A DNA stretch of 64,000 nucleotides from Adiantum capillus-veneris (taxonomy: Eukaryota; Streptophyta; Polypodiopsida; Polypodiales; Pteridaceae): NCBI GenBank assembly GCA_014529385.2, contig CM043944.1:83936884-84000883 (forward strand), read 5' to 3'. How positions within the stretch are numbered: position 1 is the stretch's first letter; each line of letters begins with the position of its first letter. The notes beneath the pieces are model-generated. The model saw only the letters and a program-made list of their open reading frames with translations, had not been told where the DNA came from and did no database searches. The translations under genes were made by a program, and so were the position numbers. This document shows, piece by piece, positions 55,722 through 64,000 of this stretch.

Positions 55722-56950
55722 AAGAATCCATCTTTTTGAAGACTGCTTTGAGATGTAAGTCCCAAAACTTTTCTAAATATTTATGAATTGATTTGTAGGG
55801 AGAGAGCTTCAAGCTTTTCCATCTGGTGAATACTTTGTCTTTGGCATTGGTGGCCAAAACCTGCTTCATAATGGAAGCTCTTAAATCTTTCCATGTTCAT
55901 GGAGCTTCACCATTGGTCCGTAGGCTAGACCACTATTGCCTGGCATGCTTTTGAAAGTGCATAGCTACATGGCGTAGCTTAGAGGACTCCGTGAAGCCCT
56001 CATCTCCAAACGCTGCATTGAATTGTTGGATAAAGGCCAAGAATTTTTCAGTAGCACCAAAGGTGCCATCGTAGGTAAGAAAAGAGATGCTCTTTCCTCC
56101 CTTTTTTAACTTCTTGAGCTTGGACGACCTCTTCCACACGGCATAGGATTTCCTATGGCCTCTTCTTTTTGATGGATCAAAAGTTGCACCATCACTTTCT
56201 TCAGAAGATGAAGAATTTGAGGAAGATGGAGAAGAGGGTGACCTCTTTCTCACTTTTTTCTTGCCTTGATCTTCTGTGTCTGCACCATCACTTTCATAAG
56301 AGGAAGAGGATGAAGAAGATGGAGAAGAGGGTGTCCTCTTTCTCGCCTTTTTCTTCTCTTGCTTTTTTTCATCCCTCTTTGAATTATGGTGTGGAGAAGT
56401 GTGCGAAGGTCTTCTCTGTTTAGGAGGTGATGGAGAGCGTTTAGCCCGCCGTCTTTCTGGAGCCATCTCCGTGGAGTGGCAAGAGACTCACTTCTTTCTC
56501 GTTCCTTCCGTGGGGGCTCTTGAGTTCTCCTTTGGGAAGAGGATGCATCATCAAGAAGAAAATTTTTGAGCCCTTCATATGGATCCTCTTCTTCTTCCTC
56601 AATCGGAGAGAGGCCTCTTTTGGGAGTCTCACAAGGAGGATTCCTAGGTATTCTCTCGTCATGGTGGGTAGCTTGGATAATCCCATGAGCACGAAGCTAC
56701 CGTTGCACTTCACTTTGGAGGGATGGATTGCCCATGGCTTGTTGAAGCCTAGAAACAAGGTAGCTAACAAGCATAGGGGCATCATTAGTAGCCTGCTCAT
56801 TAGCAAAATCAAAGCTATCAACATTAATTTCACTCTCTTTACTATTGTCAGCCATTCTAACAACTTTTAGGTGTAAACTTTTAGGTGTACTTTGGCACTT
56901 CAAGCCCTAGTTGCTACTCCTCTTTACCCCTTTAGAAAAAACACTCAAGC
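55722..56950 (-). pseudogene. gag of element B
   Basis: Minus strand from about 56900: an N-terminal segment (MADNSKESEINVDSFDFANE, SYLVSRLQQAMGNPSLQSEV) and a frame change. Then a Ser/Lys/Arg-rich segment from 56466 (MAPERRRAKRSPSPPKQRRP, two repeats of KKxRKRxPSSPSSS), ISFLTYDGTFGATEKFLAFI and, after a stop, the capsid block WKDLRASIMKQVLATNAKD, FTRWKSLKLSPYKSIHKYLE. The serine/arginine-like repeat resembles RS domains, and it is unusual for gag to carry it before the capsid block. Interrupted by the solo LTR at its 3' side. Confidence 0.78.
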
Positions 56951-57240
56951 TACTATACACATGGTTCGAATACCATCAATTGCAAGGAATAGAAGAGAGG
57001 GTCTTTCAACACCAAAATAGCATCGGCTCCTGTCAAGCTTCTAATATCTCAATAGTGGTTAAGCCATAGGCAAGCCCCGTAGGACTCCACTATTAAGACC
57101 ATAGCTCTCGACGATGAACCCGTTATCTGCACGAAGGATGAAAAATCCCTATTCTACTTACTCATTTGCAATTAATAATAACAACCATTTATAGCTAGCT
57201 TGAGGACCTCCCTTCTTGAGCAAGAAAAGAGAAACCTTGT

Positions 57241-57253
57241 GCTCTGATACCAA
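57241..57253 (-). promoter_or_regulatory. primer-binding site of element B
   Basis: Minus strand TTGGTATCAGAGC, the initiator-Met tRNA complement, immediately after the LTR end at 57254. Sets the orientation of element B. Confidence 0.9.
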
Positions 57254-58351
57254 TGTAATATTTAATGGCCTAGTAACTTGTGTGTAGCGGAAAATAGCAT
57301 GAACACAGTGAGCTTTTCATTAGAATATATTCCTAATGATAATAACAAGAGTGCTTAGGTGGAGAGAGCAACAAAAAGTATAACACCTAGTTAGAAGCAT
57401 GAACAATACTTCAAAAGAGAGAGAAATTAAGCTAGTGACAACAGTTGAGGACCGGATTTTCATGGAGCCGGTCCCCCCTCCAAAAGGCTTTATATTATGG
57501 TTTCTCCCATCAAGAGAGACATTTTACAATACAATTCTTTGTGTTCCTTCAATACTATCTAGTGCAATGAACATGGAAGCTTCAAGCACTAAGCAAAACA
57601 CTTTGAAAACACAGCATCAATTCCTTCACGGTCTCAGACCCAAGACCTCACACACCTTCGAAGATGGTGAGAGCTAGCGGGGTATGAGAGTAGCTTGAGA
57701 GGAAGGAGTAGTCTTACGAGAAAGATGTACATCTCCTCACATAATCACTCATATTAGCATAGCATAGCATAGTAATTAGCATGGTAGAGGAGATGAGCAT
57801 ACATTGAAGCTTGGCTCTTGGTTGGTTTTGCATCACAAAGCCAAGAGTTGTTGGTGTATGCCTCCCTTCTCACAAGCTTGGAATAGGTGATAAGCTTTCT
57901 ATTAAAGCTTAAGAAGGAGAGAGAGAGTCTAGTTGCTTCACACATGAGTTAGTGTGAGTGTGTATGCAATAATGCCTTGTAAAATTCAGCCCCCTCTTTC
58001 CTCTTGGTCGACCCCTCTTGCTATTTGCTCATGCTGCCACCCCATTGGACCTCTCCAGGCTAAGCCAATAGGATTTAAGTGATAGCCTTCTGACATGTGT
58101 CTCCCTTTCCCCTTTTGTGAGAGCTTTAGGTAATTAATTAATGCAAGTAAACTCTCATTAGATCCCTTTGTCTCCTAGACAATAGGAATCAAGCAAGCCA
58201 TTAGGCTGCTGAATGTTCATTGGACCCCTTGGAAGACTGTTCAATAGTTTTTTAGAGAGCTTAATTCTTATTGGTTCTTTTATTTAGTGTTTTTAAATTA
58301 ATTAAACTAGATTTACTCTAGCCTAATTCTCATTGGTCCACCTCCATGGTC
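57254..58351 (-). repeat. 5' LTR of element B, truncated
   Basis: Matches 50142-51240 in the same orientation and then stops at about 58351, where a different tandem repeat (58352-58700) begins. About 500 bases of the LTR 5' part, including its TG start, are missing. Confidence 0.87.
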
Positions 58352-58700
58352 GAGTTTAGCACAGGCAAGAATGATATGTGACAGGAATGACTAACCCCTC
58401 GTAAAATCCTTGGATTCTAGATGTTTATGTAGCGATCTTGTTGCGAGCTGCAAACAAAATCTGTTAATTTTAATATTTCTTATGAGAAAATCTACGGAAT
58501 AATGGAAACTTTGAAACATAGTGGAATCACAATCATGAACACTGGAATCTATCAAAGGGATATAGCTGCTGAGTTTAGCATGGGCAAGAATGATCTGTGA
58601 CAGGAATGACTAACCCCTCGTAACATCCTTGGATTCTAGATGTTTACGTAGCGATCTTGTTGCGAGTTGCAAACAAAATCTGCTAATTTTACTACGTTTT
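58352..58700. repeat. tandem duplication, period about 219 bases
   Basis: 58352-58500 is repeated at 58571-58720: GAGTTTAGCAYRGGCAAGAA, GACTAACCCCTCGTAA, TGTAGCGATCTTGTTGCGAG in both. No coding content recognised. Confidence 0.85.
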
Positions 58701-59457
58701 ATGAGCAAATCTATGGAATAATGGAAACTACAGCACCGAAAAGTACTAGAATATGAAACATCCCATCTATCCCTAGAAGGTAGGCATACATTCATGCCTC
58801 TTACAACGATCTTTGCAACACCAATGGAGAAGAGATTGGGAGGACTTATACAACAAGCACAACACTATCCAACCATATACACAAATGGAGCGACATATAT
58901 ACATGACCCTATCCGACAATAAATAGGAATGCACATTTACCATTTATCGGACCATAAACATACATGACCACATAGATAGTCGCGCCCAACCTAGCACCCA
59001 GACTTGTGACCTCATAGATAGTCACGCCCAACCTAGGACCCACACTTGTGACCTCATAAGTACTTGACCATAGACATGACCAACAAAGTCGTGTTTGCCA
59101 TATCAACATTTGCATGATGATTTACGGGGTCATCCTTATGGAACTCCATACATATATGACCATAAACATCACCCTATCCCACAACGTACGACCAAATATG
59201 TGACTGTAGATAAATCCATACTTGTCTGACAATACATTAGGCCATAAAGAACACTCTTTGAGTAGGGTTATAGTCGCCCATGTGAAAATAGAGATCCATA
59301 CACATGTAAGAGGACTTGTATAGTCCCCACTGCGACATTATTGTCAGCTCGATCAAAGACATGCAAACACGTACATGGCTATACATTGTTCGCCATAAAT
59401 TTGGATCAATGTGTTAAAATGCATCAATTTATATATAGCTGTGGAGGGATTACCAAA

Positions 59458-59459
<2 letters not shown>
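58701..59459. other. non-coding, with a 54-base tandem duplication
   Basis: A unit at about 58966-59020 repeats at 59020-59070 (GACCTCATAGATAGTC, CGCCCAACCTAG). Frequent CATACATGACC-like words. No gene seen. Confidence 0.5.

Positions 59460-59461
<2 letters not shown>

Positions 59462-59510
<49 letters not shown>
59462..59510. repeat. (GA)n microsatellite
   Basis: Pure GA dinucleotide run of about 49 bases. Confidence 0.95.
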
Positions 59511-59511
<1 letters not shown>

Positions 59512-61069
59512 ATAACCGAGAGTGTTATTGAGTGCTATTGGCCAAGCAACACACTCACACATGTGTTTTGGGGATCACCCAACAATACTTGAAATTGCTC
59601 AAATGGCACTTTCCAGCAGATTTCTAGAACTTACTTTAAAAGCACTTTTCAAAGTGCTTTATTAGTGCTATAGCCTTCATACTACACATTGTATGAGTTT
59701 ATTACAATTGTTAGAGTGCTTAAAACCTATTTTATGCAATTTTTGAAAGCACTTACAAGTATTTCAGAATCACTTTTCAGTGTCCACCAAAGCACTTTCT
59801 AGTAGTCTATAGTGTGGCTAGCAACAATTTGTAACTACTTCGACAAAAAGTGCTTTTCTACATACGCCTTGAGTTCCTCTTGTATCTTATGGTGGTATCA
59901 CAATAATTTGTTGCCCTCACTCTCTTGTCATAGTGACTCACATCGATCCTAAAACTTTCCCAACTAGATCACTTTTTCCATTTTGTCCTCACTCTCTTGT
60001 CATAGTGACTCGCATCGATCCTAAAACTTTTCCAATTAGATCACTTCTTCCATTGGCAGATTGCACACATGCTGCCATGAGGCAACATGAATACCTACTA
60101 CATGTGATTCAAAATGGAGCAAGCTCACCATCCCGGGGTATTCACTAAGGGTTACCATATGGTATCACGTGAATGTGCAATTGGGGGGTTCTGTAAGGCA
60201 AAATAAATGTAGATTTTATAGAGGGAAGTCATGTGCATAGGGGTAAATAAGGTAGTCTGAACACACACAAGTGACATCTCCCTAGTACTACTAGTGAATC
60301 CCCTGGGCTCACCATTTGCAATTGCCCACATATTTTGCATTGCAATTACTTGTTACGGTTGTATTGGGGCTGGAGGTCAACTACTACGACAAACTACTCG
60401 TGTTGGTCATGGATATGTGGGACTTTATGCTCTCGAGATTGCATAAAGCAATCTCAAACATATCTAGGTATACATGGTGCAATCTAAGCCTTGGTGCATT
60501 TTCATCTAGATCTTCCATGGCACATATGCTCTCTAGATTGGGACAAAAACAAACAAATAGAGATACAATTTTAAGTACAATCTTCAAGCATAGAGGTGCA
60601 TTGTTATGTGAATTTTCCTTGGTGTGTGCGCTTTGTCTAGACCACAATTAGCTTAAAACATGATCAAAATAAATATATAGACGTAGTGCAATTGAAATGA
60701 CCAAGGGAGTTGGAATTAGAGTTGATTATGGAGTACAGTAGTGAGGGCTCTTCCTAATGAAAATTGAACCACAAAAACTTGCATTTCTAACATGTAACTA
60801 AATGAACGGAGGAAATTGAGAATTGTTGACCCACATATCTAGGGACTTATTTTGACTATTTAAACAATTAAAAAAATGTAAGATAATTTACCTACTTGGC
60901 AAGTATACTCTACTACTCGGTCGACTTATAATAATGCGAATCTTTGGAGATCCGTCCCTTCCTCATTGCATCTGGTGCTCGAACAGTGCTTCCATCATCC
61001 TCACAGTGTGCTTCCTTCGCCTACTCCCTCCTTCCCCAACCTTTCCTGTCATCACGTCAAGACAAAGAA

Positions 61070-61116
<47 letters not shown>

Positions 61117-62040
61117 TGCTTGAACTTCCGAGACAAAGAACACACACACACACACAGCTTTTGAAACTGCTACTAAGCCCGCCATGCAAGTCGCACAACC
61201 CTCTGTAGTTCCTCATCGTGCTGTACTTGCGTCTCTGAGGATGTGAGACCTCATGCTCTCCTCCATGTCTCCCTTCACTTTCTGCCTCTATCCCTTTGCC
61301 TACCACGCCACAGCTAGATTGAAATGTGCCTTTCCAATCCCCTTTTTGCTCAATGCGTTCCGCGCATGCTCCAACGAAGTCCAAGAGGGGAGATGCCTCA
61401 CGACGCAGGGCAGCACGGAGAGACACGGATCTCACCAGGTCAGAAATAGAGATGCAGAAGGAAGAGAGAGGGGGGGAGAGAGAGAGAGAGGACCAAACCC
61501 TTATGAGCCCCTTCGCATTCCTTGGTGCAGACGTGGACATCAAAGAGCCAGCAAACACTGACTCTTTCCGACGTGCCTACCTTTATTACCTTCATTTTCT
61601 CTCTCTATCCCCTCTCTCGTCCAGGTGGAAAGATCAAAATAGAGGGATCTAGTGAGATTCCCTTCAAAAAGACATGCGTACCACCCTACTGCTCTACTTT
61701 GTATGTATTAACGAGAATCTTGTTGAGATTCCAAATTCTTTTTCTCTTGCCCTTTTTGTCGCGCCACCATCACCTCTAGTGTTGTCACACAACAAGATCT
61801 CCTGTGCACTCTGCGCTCTTCAGCATGCCCTACTAAATTGACACAGTGCAAGCATCTGTCTTGTGATGCCTTCTTGGAAACCCCCCCCCCCCCCCGGCGA
61901 TGTCTGTCAGTGCATTAGATATTGATTCTCTCGATTCTTATGTCATCATCAACCACACAACACATATCCTTATTCTGTAGACCTACTAGCGAATTTGTCA
62001 GGTGTGACACACAAACCGCCTCTTTTTCCATCTACAAATC
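59511..62040. other. non-coding region with tandem duplications and microsatellites
   Basis: A tandem pair of about 77 bases at 59918-60060 (CTCACTCTCTTGTCATAGTG). (GA)n at 61073-61113, (AC)n at 61141-61156 and a C run at 61881-61895. A frame on the plus strand near 60325-60430 (AITCYGCIGAGGQLLRQTTR) and a minus-strand frame at 61052-61558 look chance-like or too short to assign. Confidence 0.45.
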
Positions 62041-62054
62041 TGCGCGCGCGCAAG

Positions 62055-62108
<54 letters not shown>
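62041..62108. repeat. (CG)n and (GA)n microsatellite
   Basis: GCGCGCGCG at 62042-62050 followed by (GA)n to 62108. Confidence 0.95.
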
Positions 62109-62112
<4 letters not shown>

Positions 62113-62554
62113 GACCATGACCCAATAACTTCTCATAGGAGGAAAGAGCAAGATAAATAAACACATTTGTTTTTGTTAATCTTTTCCTTCTCCTTGAAAT
62201 TACAAAGGGATCTTGTGAGATGCCCCTTAAATAAAAATGGGCCCCCCTAAAATTTTATGGTAGCTTGTTTGTATCATTCATTCATTGATGACATTCCTTT
62301 GTATTTCGTCCTTGCGTCCGTGCCTTGAAATTCAGTTCTCTCACCCTCTAAAAGTGGATGGAAGGGTCGAACTCACACATGCTAAATAACCTTTGCTCTG
62401 CAATGATTCCCATAGCCAACCCACCACCCACATCACCTTGCTACAAAAGGTTACCCATACGATAACAAAAAGCTCCCACGGTTGGCAGCTCCATTCCACA
62501 CTTGCCTCTCATCCTTACTCCCTTGTGCACTTCCTTTTGGGTTTCTCTAATGAA

Positions 62555-62745
62555 ATTCTAAAGCTTCCATGAAATGGTCACGACAAAGAATTGAAGCGTG
62601 AATTTAGAGTTTTTATCATGGTGAAAGAGTACCTTATCTGTGCAATTTAGAGCGAGGCTACACCAAATCATCACACACACAAGAGTTTTAAGATTATATT
62701 GGTTGTTTCCAAGAGTGATGATTTCATGGCTGGAGTTTTTGTATT
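62555..62745 (+). repeat. dispersed repeat shared with 33735-33925
   Basis: Second copy, same orientation. Frame DKELKREFRVFIMVKEYLIC with a stop, then SFKIILVVSKSDDFMAG, so a decayed coding origin is possible. Confidence 0.7.
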
Positions 62746-64000
62746 TGTAGAACAAGCATGTAGCGTGGGCCAATAGATAATCAATGATGAGTGTGATGCT
62801 AATGGTCACAAATATTTCAATCTGCTACGAATATGCCCTGCAATGCAGCTCTAGTGTGTTGATGAGCAACACAAAGCCACAAACGAGTTGTTAGTTTTAG
62901 GGTTGTTGTAGTGACACTCCGATAGGGGCAAGTGGCTGAGATTGGCACAATAAATACCAAGAAGAGGATACGCATGCTAAAAATGGGATGACTAGTGTGG
63001 GGTTTGTGCCACCACCATTGTATATTGGTGACAAGTGTACGAGTAGAGAGTCCAGTCTGTGATGACGGTACAAACTACAGCAAGTAGGTCCGCTCCTTTT
63101 GGGCATACAAGAAAACCAAGCCAAGCAGAGTGGGTAGGTCTATGGCCTTGTCCCTTTTTGCTTTAAAGATGGAGATTCTTCCATATAGCTTTGTGGACTC
63201 TGGAGTTTGAAGACACGATGGACATTGTGGTGCCCCTTTTTAACCAAAAAAAATTATGAGCACGTGATGGTCGCAAACACAAATCCTCCCAGCTAATGCA
63301 GAGTGACCAAAAGACCAAGCTCAAAAGCTTGAGATTGCTTCAGGCATTAAATTGTGATGCTCGTTTCTTTTTATCTTAAAAAATGTCAAATTTTTAGTCG
63401 TAGAAAGCCCACATGTACTCGGAAAAATCCCTAAATTTATGGAAAAATCCCATTGTGAACGGAATGGAAACACACACAACGCCTCTATAATGACCCAACA
63501 CACACTCTTGGGATGACACACACATACACTATGGGGCACCACTCGGCTTGCACAACCCACCTGGCCGAGACAAGGAACACACCTATGGAGTGAGAGGAGA
63601 GAGACTACCCCTTCGCCCACTCCACACAGAGCGACACACACACCCAAAAAATTCAGCTCATAAGAGGAGAATTTATGATGTTTAGATACAATAGAGTTTG
63701 GGCCAACACCAATGGGGCAAATAGCTCACACAATATGGGTAAAATATGCCAAATACAATCACAAACTGGAGCAGAAGCTTCGCTCTCATAGGAGAAACTT
63801 ACACAACCAAAACAACAAAAAAATAGTGAGAAATTTGGCAAAATGGACAGTTCCATCGCGTCTAGAATGGCCCAAAACCCCAGTCTACAATGTCAAAGTG
63901 CTCAAATCCGACCTCAGATGAGCAGTTTACGGCCAAAACAGGCTCCAAAATGGGCAAAAACACAGTTGCGGCTGTTCCTCCTCTTCTCTCCACGTTTTTT
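62746..64000. other. region without a recognised gene
   Basis: AT-rich, short frames only (such as 62897-63124 and 63321-63647 minus, 63712-63921 plus). No motif or transposon end recognised. Confidence 0.45.

Noticed and set aside
60316-60651. 111-codon frame as a gene
   Set aside because: An overlapping minus-strand frame of similar length exists and no motif is recognisable; too weak to call.
61052-61558. 168-codon minus-strand frame
   Set aside because: Largely made of (GA)n and (AC)n derived residues; the remainder shows no known domain.

Overview
This is a stretch of nuclear DNA from a land plant with a large, repeat-filled genome. A non-flowering lineage such as a fern is the best guess. 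The evidence is nested Ty3/Gypsy and Ty1/Copia LTR retrotransposons with initiator-Met-type primer sites, L1-like LINEs, MITE-like elements and many (CT)n, (GT)n and poly-G tracts. There is also a transposase-like family and a companion repetitive gene that, from memory and unchecked, are seen mostly in ferns and mosses. I see no intact host gene, rRNA, tRNA or CRISPR array. Nearly every coding stretch is interrupted by stops or frameshifts.

Layout. 1-80 is the end of an LTR (family B) inserted into the gag of Gypsy element A. Element A (81-8431) carries gag, protease, RT, RNase H and integrase, then a second aspartic-protease-like reading frame and a basic Trp-Lys-rich frame. Its polypurine tract is followed by an LTR-like region with repeated palindromes (8432 to about 10720) and an unrecognised two-part reading frame with a proline-rich end (10730-12303). 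12.8-17.0 kb is a spliced transposase-like pseudogene whose 1.6-kb intron is packed with short palindromes. Tail to tail with it, on the minus strand, lies a decayed FCP1/NIF-type HAD phosphatase-like gene (17.2-18.3 kb). Gypsy element C (18331-27267, with a C-terminal chromodomain-like segment and a long 3' LTR) is inserted at the 5' end of that gene. A large decayed minus-strand gene of unknown function follows (27.8-30.3 kb).

From 31 to 50 kb: a family-B LTR fragment, a plus-strand LINE RT remnant, a minus-strand gag remnant, and a minus-strand L1-like LINE (37.9-43.4 kb) carrying two DNA-transposon insertions. Then come a small LTR with primer site, a Copia RT-RNase H remnant split by another MITE, a TRIM-like element (45.26-46.56 kb), decayed unknown coding sequence and a Copia gag remnant. 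From 50.1 to about 58.35 kb lies Gypsy element B on the minus strand, without an integrase and with a solo LTR of its own family inserted head-on into gag. 58.35-64.0 kb has only tandem repeats, microsatellites and short decayed segments.

The window is best read as layered insertions. In three cases (42920-43090, 39662-40982, 44107-44354) taking out a short element with one copy of its flanking duplication brings the interrupted reading frame back into register, so these boundaries are well supported. The most unusual items are the TTAA-flanked element with CACTA-type ends, the palindrome-filled intron of the transposase-like pseudogene, its tail-to-tail HAD neighbour, and the second protease-like domain in element A.
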